The notes beneath the pieces were generated by a model, which was not told the DNA's origin, made no database searches, and saw only the letters and a program-made list of their open reading frames with translations. From positions 1,116,001 through 1,180,000 of the forward strand of contig NZ_JARUBP010000001.1 in assembly GCF_029626225.1 (NCBI RefSeq): a stretch of DNA of 64,000 nt. Direction: 5' to 3'. The first letter of the stretch is position 1. Every line of letters begins with the position of its first letter. Below are positions 52,525-60,025 of the stretch, piece by piece. The position numbers and the translations under genes are program-made. Origin of the DNA: Asanoa sp. WMMD1127 (GTDB taxonomy: Bacteria; Actinomycetota; Actinomycetes; Mycobacteriales; Micromonosporaceae).

Positions 52525-53076
52525 ATGGCTGACCAGTCGCCGCTCTCGGCGGACGAATTGCTGGACATCGTGGACGAGCACGACCGGGTGGTTGGGCAGG
52601 CGCCGCGCAAGGAGGCGTACGCCCACAGATTGCGGCACCGCTGCGTGTTCGTGCTAGCACGAGACGCGCAGGGGCGCGTCTTCGTGCACCGCCGCACCGC
52701 ACGGAAGCTCGTCTTCCCATCGCTGTACGACATGTTCGTCGGCGGCGTGGTCGGCACGGGCGAATCGTACGACGAGGCAGCACTGCGCGAGGCCGAGGAG
52801 GAGTTGGGAGTGCCGGGGCTGCCCGCGCCCGTACCGCTGTTCAAATTCCTCTACGAGACCCCCGAGCACGCATGGTGGTCCGCTGTCTACGAGATACGGT
52901 GTGCGTTGCCGGTCGACCCACAGGCCGAGGAGGTCGCCTGGCACGCGTTCCTCACCGTCGAGGAGTTGGAACGGCGGCTCACCGAATGGACCTGGGTGCC
53001 GGACGGCATGGACGCGTACCGCCGGCTGTTAGCGTGGCGAACCAACCAGGCCGAGCAGCGTGTGCATCTTCGATAA
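52525..53076 (+). CDS. Nudix hydrolase, IPP-isomerase-like (YfcD type)
   Basis: 183 residues. Begins DELLDIVDEHDRVVGQAPRKEAY as in YfcD and type I isopentenyl-diphosphate isomerases; Nudix box GGVVGTGESYDEAALREAEEELG is intact. The isomerase Cys/Glu pair motif is not evident, so a Nudix pyrophosphohydrolase of unknown substrate is the better call. ATG 52525 is the natural family start. In-frame TTA codon at 53029. Converges on the membrane protein gene, 20 bases away. Confidence 0.9.
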   Translation: MADQSPLSADELLDIVDEHDRVVGQAPRKEAYAHRLRHRCVFVLARDAQGRVFVHRRTARKLVFPSLYDMFVGGVVGTGESYDEAALREAEEELGVPGLPAPVPLFKFLYETPEHAWWSAVYEIRCALPVDPQAEEVAWHAFLTVEELERRLTEWTWVPDGMDAYRRLLAWRTNQAEQRVHLR

Positions 53077-53095
53077 TCACAAAAACCCACCATCT

Positions 53096-53692
53096 TCATC
53101 GATCGCCCAGGAAACCTCCCTCACACCAGAGGGTTGCTTGGCGGGTACGTCGGAAGTACGACCAGCCAGCGAGGGGGAGCGCCACCATCCACGCCAGGAA
53201 GATGGGCAGGCCGACCAGCGCGCCGGTGATCGTGAACGGATCAGCGGGGCTCGCCTCGGCGATGGCACGGGGAATCTGGACGGGAAGGGTGAGTGCGTAG
53301 CCGATCATCAGAGCGGAGCCGAGCACGGTCGGTGTAAGCGGGAACCATGCTGGAACCCGGCGTCCGCCGAGCAGTGGTATCCAGTGTGGATAGACGAGCC
53401 CCCAAGGGCTGATGAGGCCCAGTGAGAGTATGCCCCCGAGAATGGCGAGCAGCATCAGCACGGCAAGGTAGAACCCTCCGGCGGGTATGCCCAAGATGCC
53501 GTCCGGAAGACTCTCCGTGCCGTTGCTGCGGCCGTGGTACCAGGCGTCGAAGCTCTTCGGGTGAGCGAGAAAGGGTATCCCGAAGATCCAGGGTAGATGC
53601 AGGGGCACGAAACCGAGGATGGGTGCCATCCAGCCGACCGTTCCAGCGATTCGCGCCCATCGGGGCGGGCCAGCAACTTCGATGTCGTCCAT
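53096..53692 (-). CDS. Integral membrane protein, unknown function
   Basis: 198 residues with about five helices (WMAPILGFVPLHLPWIFGIPF; GGFYLAVLMLLAILGGILSLGLI; GSALMIGYALTLPVQ; ALVGLPIFLAWMVALPLAGW). Resembles the uncharacterised actinobacterial proteins with an HLPWxxGxPFLxHP motif near the N-terminus. No neighbours on the same strand support an operon. Confidence 0.75.
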   Translation of the reverse strand: MDDIEVAGPPRWARIAGTVGWMAPILGFVPLHLPWIFGIPFLAHPKSFDAWYHGRSNGTESLPDGILGIPAGGFYLAVLMLLAILGGILSLGLISPWGLVYPHWIPLLGGRRVPAWFPLTPTVLGSALMIGYALTLPVQIPRAIAEASPADPFTITGALVGLPIFLAWMVALPLAGWSYFRRTRQATLWCEGGFLGDR

Positions 53693-54376
53693 GGACGTGA
53701 GTCTTCGCGTAGTGGCGCCGGGCCACCTCCCCCCGAGGAGGGAGCCTCCTCCCCCGCCGCGGTGGTGATTCAGCGGTCTGACCGGCCGGGAAAGGCTGGA
53801 TGGACACGCTGCTGCGTCCGCAGGTATTTGCGCACCTCCTTCGGCAAGATCACGTGCGCTCTTCTGCCGCGCGTCGCGCGCTCCGCAACGTCAGTCTCTC
53901 CTTCAGGTCGACGGCCGGCGTCGATGCGATCACGTCCCTACTCTCGGGGGTGCTGACGCCACGACTCAGCGAAGATCAACCACTGTGGAGGCGTTGACGA
54001 CCGGCAAGCGCTCACCTCGGAAGCACCGGCCGCCGCGTACCGCAGCCTGCGGGCCGCATCTCGGCTCACCGCCGCTCGGCGAAGGCGGCCAGCCGGTCGC
54101 CGACCGGGCATATTCGCGGGCGATGCCCGCCGAACACCTCACCGCCGTCGCGTACGTAACGCAGCCTCGCATTGCACCGTCCACACCATGGAGACACACG
54201 TCAGAGTTCGGGACCTGTGCCTCGCCCGGCTCGGACCGCGCCGGCGTGCCGTACTCGTCTGTTGCGACCTGTCCCTCGATCGTCCAAGCCAGCACCTCGT
54301 CGGTTCGTGACGCCGGTGCCGACCGCCACGCCACCCAACGAGGTGGCGCGCAGCCGGGGGCGCCAGTCGCGGGGCT
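53693..54376. other. 684-bp stretch without a convincing gene
   Basis: Local composition is more mixed than the surroundings and short open frames on both strands lack family motifs and ribosome sites. A minus-strand frame at about 54200-54330 (DEVLAWTIEGQVATDEYG) and another at about 53780-53880 (VILPKEVRKYLRTQQR) look faintly protein-like and may be remnants of decayed genes. Confidence 0.5.
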
Positions 54377-55075
54377 TCAGCGGTTCGCGGCCGAAACGTC
54401 GACGCAGATGATTCCCTGGTTGCCGTCCTGGTCGGCGATCACCGTGAGCGCGGGCGCGTCGCTGTCGTCGACGACGGTCCCGCCCGCGGCGACGGCGGCG
54501 GCGATCCGTTGCTCGGCCACCTCGGGCGCCACATAGACCTCGACGTGGAACCGCTGATTCGAGGTCTCGTCGGCGTCCCCGAACCACAGGTTCGGCACCC
54601 GCCCGGTGGCGTCCCGGATCTCGTCGCTGGGGGAACCGTGGCCCTGGGACTCGGCCTTGCCCGTCAGCAGGGCCGCCCACACCGGGGCGATGGTCGCGGA
54701 CCGCGCCGTGTCGAGGCCGAGCTCGATCATGCTGACCGCGCCCGGGTCCGCGTCGACCTTGTGGTCGGCGGCGATCTCGGTGATCCGCCGCGCGAGGTCG
54801 ATGTCCTGCTGGGTCACCCACTGGACGACGTGTTCGGTGCCCTCGCCGTCGCGGTAGATGGCGTCGTCGCTGACCAGCTTGAGGTCGACGTAGCCCTTGC
54901 CGATCGACACACTCGGATGATGGTTGAGCGCGTCGCCCGCCTCGCCGACCGCAGCCACGAACCGCGCGGCGGCGCCGAAGTCGTCGACCACATAGCGGGC
55001 ATGCAGTCCCTGGGCCAGCTTGCGCCAGTCGGTCAGATTGGCTTCGGCGATCTTGTCGCCCCTCAGCATGTCCAT
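54377..55075 (-). CDS. Pterin-4a-carbinolamine dehydratase fused to a VOC domain
   Basis: 232 residues. Residues 1-95 are a 4a-hydroxytetrahydrobiopterin dehydratase-like domain with the histidine cluster LNHHPSVSIGKGYVDLKLVS and a late Asp/His pair; residues 110-232 are a glyoxalase/VOC half (VSMIELGLDTARSATIAPVWAALL ... RFHVEVYVAPEVAEQRIAAAV ... VIADQDGNQGIICVDV). This two-domain architecture is frequent in actinomycetes; no aromatic amino acid hydroxylase is near, so the true substrate is open. ATG 55075 was chosen; ATG 55069 is also possible. Confidence 0.88.
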   Translation of the reverse strand: MDMLRGDKIAEANLTDWRKLAQGLHARYVVDDFGAAARFVAAVGEAGDALNHHPSVSIGKGYVDLKLVSDDAIYRDGEGTEHVVQWVTQQDIDLARRITEIAADHKVDADPGAVSMIELGLDTARSATIAPVWAALLTGKAESQGHGSPSDEIRDATGRVPNLWFGDADETSNQRFHVEVYVAPEVAEQRIAAAVAAGGTVVDDSDAPALTVIADQDGNQGIICVDVSAANR

Positions 55076-55159
55076 AGACGGGGACCTTAGTTCACCGCAC
55101 GTGGTACGGAGACCCGCGGACAGTGACGTGGCCGGCCGGATCGAGTTATGGAGGACTGG

Positions 55160-55507
55160 GTGACGCGGCGATGGCTGTTCGGTTTGGCCCTGGCGCTGGT
55201 GGCCGCGTGCGGGCTCTGGTTGTGGGCGGTCGGGCCACCGTTCAGCAAGGGGGCGCCCGATCCCGAGCTCGAGGTACGCAACGAGCAGGCGGCGCCGTTG
55301 ACGATCGAGGTGTCGACCGGCGGCGAGAAGCGGCGGTTCGTGGCGCCGGCCGGCGGCGACTTGGGCATCCGGGTCGACGACGAGTGCGACTCCAGCAAGG
55401 TGACGGCGCTGACCGCCGGCCGGGTGGTGGCCCGCCTCGACGACCCGTTCTGCGCGGCGAAGACCTGGACCGTCCACGCCGACGGCACAACGGAGTTGAC
55501 CGGTTAA
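55160..55507 (+). CDS. Small secreted or membrane-anchored protein, unknown function
   Basis: 115 residues. N-terminal helix WLFGLALALVAACGLWLWAVG (possible signal anchor with a lipobox-like ALVAAC), then a small beta-rich extracellular part with Cys (RRFVAPAGGDLGIRVDDECDSSK; VVARLDDPFCAAKTW) that could form a disulfide. GTG 55160 was chosen for GGAGG at 55150-55154. Stop TAA in an ACCGGTTAA context. Confidence 0.65.
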   Translation: MTRRWLFGLALALVAACGLWLWAVGPPFSKGAPDPELEVRNEQAAPLTIEVSTGGEKRRFVAPAGGDLGIRVDDECDSSKVTALTAGRVVARLDDPFCAAKTWTVHADGTTELTG

Positions 55508-55629
55508 TCAGTTGCCCACCGCGGCGTCTTCGCTGACAGTTGATCCATGACGTTCTGACGGGCAGCACCCTCAACAGCCGCGCACCGCGCGCTTCCCCGT
55601 TACCTCCTTCCCGTGAAGAGAGAGCGTCC

Positions 55630-56790
55630 GTGTCTTCCGCGCATCTCCAGGCGACCGTGACCGTGTTCGCCTCGTCCCGCAGTTGGATCGAGTCCGACGC
55701 CGTCGACCAGTGTCGGCACGTGGCCGGGCTCGCCGGCATGCTGCACGTCGCCGGCATGCCCGATCTGCATCCCGGCAAGGGTGCGCCGATCGGCGCCGCC
55801 ATGCTGTCGACCGTGCTCTACCCGCACCTGGTCGGCTCCGACATCGGGTGCGGCATCGCCGTGTTCCCCGTCGCCCTCAAGCGCGCCGTGCCCGAGCAGC
55901 TGGCGCGGCGCTTCCCCGACCTCGACCAGCCGCTGGATCCCGAGGAGGAGGACGACATTCCCGGCGGGTACGTCGAGAGCCTCGGCACCGTCGGCCGTGG
56001 CAACCACTTCGCCGAGCTGGCCCGGATCCACACGGTCCTCGAACCGGCCCACGCCGACCGGCTCGGGCTCGCGAAGAACAGCCTCGTGCTGATCGTCCAC
56101 AGTGGCTCCCGGGGCTTCGGCGAGCGGATCCTGCGCGCCCACACCGAGCGCCACGGCGCGGGCCCGGCGCCCGACCCGGCGGCCTATCTGGCCCAGCACG
56201 ACCTGGCCGTGCGATGGGGCTCGCTGAACCGGCGGCTGATCGCCGAGCGGGTGCTGCGGGCCATCGGCGCGCCGGTGACCGACCCCATCGTGGACCTGAG
56301 CCACAACCTGGTCGAGGTACGCGAAGACGGCGCCTACCTGCATCGCAAGGGCGCTGCTCCGGGCGACGGGCGGGACGTGCTCATCGCCGGCACGCGCGGC
56401 ACCCTCTCGTACCTCGTCGCCGCGCACGCCGGCCCCGAGGCCAACCACTCGGTCGCGCACGGGGCCGGGCGCAAGATGTCGCGGGCCGACGCGCTGCGCC
56501 GTGGCAAAGCCAAGCACACCGTCGAGGAGCTGCGCCGCACCCCGCTGGGCTCCGTCGTCGTCTGCGGCGACCGCCAGTTGCTGTTCGAGGAGGCGCCGAC
56601 CGCTTACAAGCGGATCGAGCAGGTGGTCGGCGACCTGGCCGAGCACGGACTGGCCACCCCGATCGCGACGACGGCGCCGCTGGTCACCTACAAGACCGCC
56701 GAGCGGCTCGCCGGTCGGCGGCGGGCCGCCGGTCAGGCGCACCCGGATGCCGGCGGCGGCGAGCCGGCGTTCGAGCGGTGGCGGTCATGA
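55630..56790 (+). CDS. rtcB: RtcB-family RNA ligase (RtcB2 type)
   Basis: 386 residues, the short (RtcB2-like) form. RtcB joins 2',3'-cyclic phosphate or 3'-phosphate ends to 5'-OH ends using GTP and Mn2+. All key residues are present: Asp71 and Cys74 in GSDIGCGIAVFP, Asn125-His126 in GRGNHFAEL, His157 in VHSGSRGFGER, His225-Asn226 in SHNLVEV, and the guanylated His277 in SVAHGAGRKMSR; LHRKGAAPG is also conserved. GTG 55630 follows GAGAGAG and fits the family N-terminus. Its last codons overlap the start of prfH (ATGA), so ligase and release factor are made together. No archease gene is near. Confidence 0.95.
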   Translation: MSSAHLQATVTVFASSRSWIESDAVDQCRHVAGLAGMLHVAGMPDLHPGKGAPIGAAMLSTVLYPHLVGSDIGCGIAVFPVALKRAVPEQLARRFPDLDQPLDPEEEDDIPGGYVESLGTVGRGNHFAELARIHTVLEPAHADRLGLAKNSLVLIVHSGSRGFGERILRAHTERHGAGPAPDPAAYLAQHDLAVRWGSLNRRLIAERVLRAIGAPVTDPIVDLSHNLVEVREDGAYLHRKGAAPGDGRDVLIAGTRGTLSYLVAAHAGPEANHSVAHGAGRKMSRADALRRGKAKHTVEELRRTPLGSVVVCGDRQLLFEEAPTAYKRIEQVVGDLAEHGLATPIATTAPLVTYKTAERLAGRRRAAGQAHPDAGGGEPAFERWRS

Positions 56791-57392
56791 CGCACCTGCT
56801 CATCTCGGCCGGTCGCGGTCCACAGGAGTGCGCCTGGGCAGTGGCCCAGCTGACGGTCCGCCTCGAGCGGGAGGCGGCGCGGCGGCGGCTCACCACTGAA
56901 CGGGTCCAGGTGGTGCCCGCCGATCGACCGGGCACATACCGGTCGATCATCATCCGGATCTCCGGCGCGGAGGTTGACCGGTTCATCGCCGGCTGGACCG
57001 GCACGCTGTGCTGGCAGGCGCCGAGCCCGTACCGCCCCGGCACCAACCGCAAGAACTGGTACGTGGTCGCCCGGCCTTGCGATCTCGACCGCGCCCGCAC
57101 GGCGTTCGACGAGGCCGACGTCGAGATCGTCGCGTGCCGAACGGGCGGCCCGGGCGGTCAGCACCGCAACAAGGCCAGCACCGCGGTGCGGGCCACCCAC
57201 CGACCGTCCGGCGCCGTCGTGGTGGTCGACACGGAGCGCCAGTTCAGCCAGAACCGCCGGCTGGCGCTGTGCCAGCTCCGCGACCGCCTGGCCCGCGCCG
57301 ACGACTCGGTGAACCGGTCCAGCGACACGGCGCTCTGGCACATCCACGACGAGCTGGTGCGCGGCGACCCGGTGCGGGTCGAACGGCCGTGA
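56787..57392 (+). CDS. prfH: Peptide chain release factor homologue PrfH
   Basis: 201 residues. The catalytic loop is RTGGPGGQHRNKASTAVRATH with GGQ at 123-125; no stop-codon reading (domain 2) tripeptide region of RF1/RF2 exists. N-terminal LLISAGRGPQECAWAVAQL is the PrfH hallmark. In E. coli and others PrfH releases peptides from ribosomes cut in the 16S decoding centre by colicin-E3-like ribotoxins, after which RtcB2 reseals the rRNA (established for proteobacterial pairs). Overlap with rtcB supports the same role here. The DUF488 gene follows after 39 bases. Confidence 0.95.
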   Translation: MTHLLISAGRGPQECAWAVAQLTVRLEREAARRRLTTERVQVVPADRPGTYRSIIIRISGAEVDRFIAGWTGTLCWQAPSPYRPGTNRKNWYVVARPCDLDRARTAFDEADVEIVACRTGGPGGQHRNKASTAVRATHRPSGAVVVVDTERQFSQNRRLALCQLRDRLARADDSVNRSSDTALWHIHDELVRGDPVRVERP

Positions 57393-57431
57393 TGAGCCAC
57401 GCCCCGCGGCCGTCCCGCATAGGTTCAAGGC

Positions 57432-57767
57432 ATGCGGTTGCGGCGGGTGTACGACGAGATCGAGCCCGGCGACGGCACGCGCGTGCTGGTCGACCGGGTG
57501 TGGCCGCGTGGAGTGGCCAAGGGCAGCTTCGACGAGTGGATCAAGGACGTGGCCCCGTCCACTGAACTGCGTAAGTGGTTCGGCCACGACCCGGCCAAGT
57601 TCGGCGAGTTCCGCAAGCGCTATCTGGCCGAGCTCAAGGACCCGGAGCAGGCGGCGGCGCTGAACCGGATCAGGGAGCTCGAGAAGGCCGGCCCCCTGAC
57701 GATCCTCACCGCCACCAAGGACGTCGAACACAGCCACGCCGAGGTGCTCGCTTCGCTACTGAGTTAA
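57432..57767 (+). CDS. DUF488 family protein
   Basis: 111 residues, entire DUF488 pattern: RRVYDEIEPGDGTRVLVDRVWPRGVAKG, then KWFGHDPAKFGEFRKRYLAEL and TILTATKDVEHSHAEVL. Function unknown in this family; the fold keeps a conserved Asp/Arg/His set suggestive of nucleic acid or phosphate handling. Same strand as rtcB-prfH, 39 bases away, so it could share the transcript. Confidence 0.93.
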   Translation: MRLRRVYDEIEPGDGTRVLVDRVWPRGVAKGSFDEWIKDVAPSTELRKWFGHDPAKFGEFRKRYLAELKDPEQAAALNRIRELEKAGPLTILTATKDVEHSHAEVLASLLS

Positions 57768-57777
57768 GTTCGGCCCC

Positions 57778-58752
57778 ATGGGCAACGTCGCGGTTTTCAC
57801 GCTGGGCGGCACGATCGCGATGACCGCGGCGCCCGGCGGGGGTGGTGTCGTCCCGGCCCTCGGCGCCGCCGACCTGATCGCGGCCGTGCCCGGCCTCGCG
57901 GACTCCGGCATCAGCCTCGACGTGACCGACTTCCGCCGTCTGCCCGGCGCCGGCCTCGGCTTCGCCGATCTGGTCGCGCTGACCCACGCCGCGGGCGACA
58001 AGGACGTGGACGGCGTCGTCGTCACCCAGGGCACGGACACGATCGAGGAGACCGCGTTCGCCCTCGACCTGTTGTGGACCAACGAGATGCCGCTCGTCGT
58101 CACCGGCGCCATGCGCAACCCGACCATGGCCGGCGCCGACGGCCCGGCCAACCTGCTGGCCGCCGCGAGGGTGGCGGCCTCGCCGGCGGCACGCGGGCTG
58201 GGCTGCCTGGTCGTGCTCGGCGACGAGATCCACGCCGCCCGCTGGGTTCGCAAGACCCACACGATCAGCCCGGCGGCGTTCCGGTCGCCGGACACCGGGC
58301 CGGTGGGACTGGTCGCCGAGGGCCGTGCCCGCATCCTCAACCGGCCCTTTCGGCACGACGTCGGACGACTCGATCCGACGGTCCGGAATCCCCGCACCGC
58401 GGTGCTTCCGGTCGTCCTCGGCGACGACGGCGAGACGCTGCGCCGGGCGGGCGATGGCCTGGACGGCCTCGTCGTCGCCGCCTTCGGCGTGGGCCACGTG
58501 CCGGCCGCCACTGTGGACACGCTGACCGAGATCGCCGCGCGCATCCCGACCGTGCTCGCGTCCCGGATCGGGGCGGGCCCGGTGCTGACCCACACCTACG
58601 GCTACCCCGGCGCGGAGGCCGACCTGCTCTCGCGCGGGCTGATCCCGGCCGGCGCGCTCGACCCTTACAAGGCGCGGGTTCTCCTGCATCTGTTGCTCGC
58701 ATCGGGCCGGGACCGCGCCAGCATCATCGACGCCTTCGCGACCACCGCCTAG
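57778..58752 (+). CDS. L-asparaginase (type I/II family)
   Basis: 324 residues. Hydrolyses asparagine to aspartate and ammonia. Catalytic Thr in VFTLGGTIAMT, second active-site segment VVTQGTDTIEET (Thr-Asp), substrate support MPLVVTGAMRNP and ADGPANLL, Lys in VRKTHT. No signal peptide, so cytosolic. Ten bases after DUF488 on the same strand. Confidence 0.92.
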   Translation: MGNVAVFTLGGTIAMTAAPGGGGVVPALGAADLIAAVPGLADSGISLDVTDFRRLPGAGLGFADLVALTHAAGDKDVDGVVVTQGTDTIEETAFALDLLWTNEMPLVVTGAMRNPTMAGADGPANLLAAARVAASPAARGLGCLVVLGDEIHAARWVRKTHTISPAAFRSPDTGPVGLVAEGRARILNRPFRHDVGRLDPTVRNPRTAVLPVVLGDDGETLRRAGDGLDGLVVAAFGVGHVPAATVDTLTEIAARIPTVLASRIGAGPVLTHTYGYPGAEADLLSRGLIPAGALDPYKARVLLHLLLASGRDRASIIDAFATTA

Positions 58753-58828
58753 CGACACCCGATCGGGTATCGCCCGGACCGGCGACAGGTATATCCAGGT
58801 CAGGCCGGTCTCCATACGGTGACATGTC

Positions 58829-59980
58829 ATGACCGCAGAAGCTGGGCCGGTCGGTGGGCCCGTGCGGTCCGGCTGGCGTGAGTCGACGCTGACCCGGGCC
58901 CGCGAGCTCGCGGCCCTCGCCGACTGGGTGAAGGCCGCCGGCCAGCAGCCCGGCAGCGGCGAACCGTTCGGCCCCGACGGCGAGCTGCTGCTGTCGTCGG
59001 TGCACGCCCACCTGGCGGCCGTGCGGGAGGCGGTCACCCAGGCGCCGTTGGATCCGCCGCGGCGGTGGTCGCGTCCGCGTACCGGTGGGCAGATCGAACG
59101 CGCCCGCAGCAACCTCGACGCGGCCGAGGCGCTGCTGCTCGACATCGCGCCAGCCTGGTATCTCGTCGGCGCCATCCCCAGTCTGCTCGGCCACGCGCAG
59201 CGGCACCTGGTCGCCGCCGATCCGCGCCGCCTCGAGATAGAGCGGATCGCCTCGTCGCTCGGGATCGCCAACCCGCAGGTGACCGTCACGCCGGCCGAGA
59301 AGCTGGCCATCGTGCGGCAGGAACGCGGCACGATCGCGGCTGTGACGCGCGCGGCGAGCTCCGCCGCGCTGCGGGAGATGGTGCGGGTGCGCACCTTCCG
59401 CAACGTCGTCGTCGTGTCGACGGCGGTGATGGCCGTGCTGGTGGTGGCGATCGCCGTGATCGGCTTCCGCAAGCCGGAGATGATTCCGATCTGCTTCGCG
59501 CCCGAGGACGGCGGTCAGGCGATGGTCGTGTGCCCGACCGCCCAGTCCGCCCCGTTCCCGGCGACCGCGCTGGCCAGCCCGGCGCCGGAGGTCACGATTG
59601 ACGAAGCCACATTGGACACCGTACGGGGATGGGATCTGTTGCTGGTGCTCCTGATCGGTCTGGTCGCGGCGTCGGTGGCGGCGGCCGCGGCGGTCCGCGG
59701 CATCCGTGGCTCGTCCGAGCGGTTCGGGGTGCCGGTCGCGCTGGCGGTGCTGAAGTTGCCGACCGGCGCGCTCACGGCTTTCCTCGGCCTGCTGCTCCTG
59801 CGCGGCCAGTTCATTCCGGGTTTGAGCGCGCTGGACAGCTCGGCGCAGATCCTGGCCTGGGCACTGGTCTTCGGGTACGCGCAGCAGCTGTTCACCCGGC
59901 TCGTCGACCAGCAGGGCCACGCGGTGCTCGACTCCGTGCGCGGCGCGAGCGCGAGCCAGCCCACCGCCACGCCGCCGTAG
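58829..59980 (+). CDS. Membrane protein, unknown function
   Basis: 383 residues. Soluble helical N-terminus of about 190 residues (ERARSNLDAAEALLLDIAPAWYLVG; EKLAIVRQERGTIAAVTRAA), then helix VVVVSTAVMAVLVVAIAVIGF, an outside segment with two Cys (ICFAPEDGGQAMVVCP), and two or three more helices. No family recognised. Single gene; convergent with the GH87-like gene. Confidence 0.75.
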   Translation: MTAEAGPVGGPVRSGWRESTLTRARELAALADWVKAAGQQPGSGEPFGPDGELLLSSVHAHLAAVREAVTQAPLDPPRRWSRPRTGGQIERARSNLDAAEALLLDIAPAWYLVGAIPSLLGHAQRHLVAADPRRLEIERIASSLGIANPQVTVTPAEKLAIVRQERGTIAAVTRAASSAALREMVRVRTFRNVVVVSTAVMAVLVVAIAVIGFRKPEMIPICFAPEDGGQAMVVCPTAQSAPFPATALASPAPEVTIDEATLDTVRGWDLLLVLLIGLVAASVAAAAAVRGIRGSSERFGVPVALAVLKLPTGALTAFLGLLLLRGQFIPGLSALDSSAQILAWALVFGYAQQLFTRLVDQQGHAVLDSVRGASASQPTATPP

Positions 59981-60025
59981 CGGGCGGACGCCGTTGCCGC
60001 GGCGCCCGCCCGCACGGGTGTCAGA

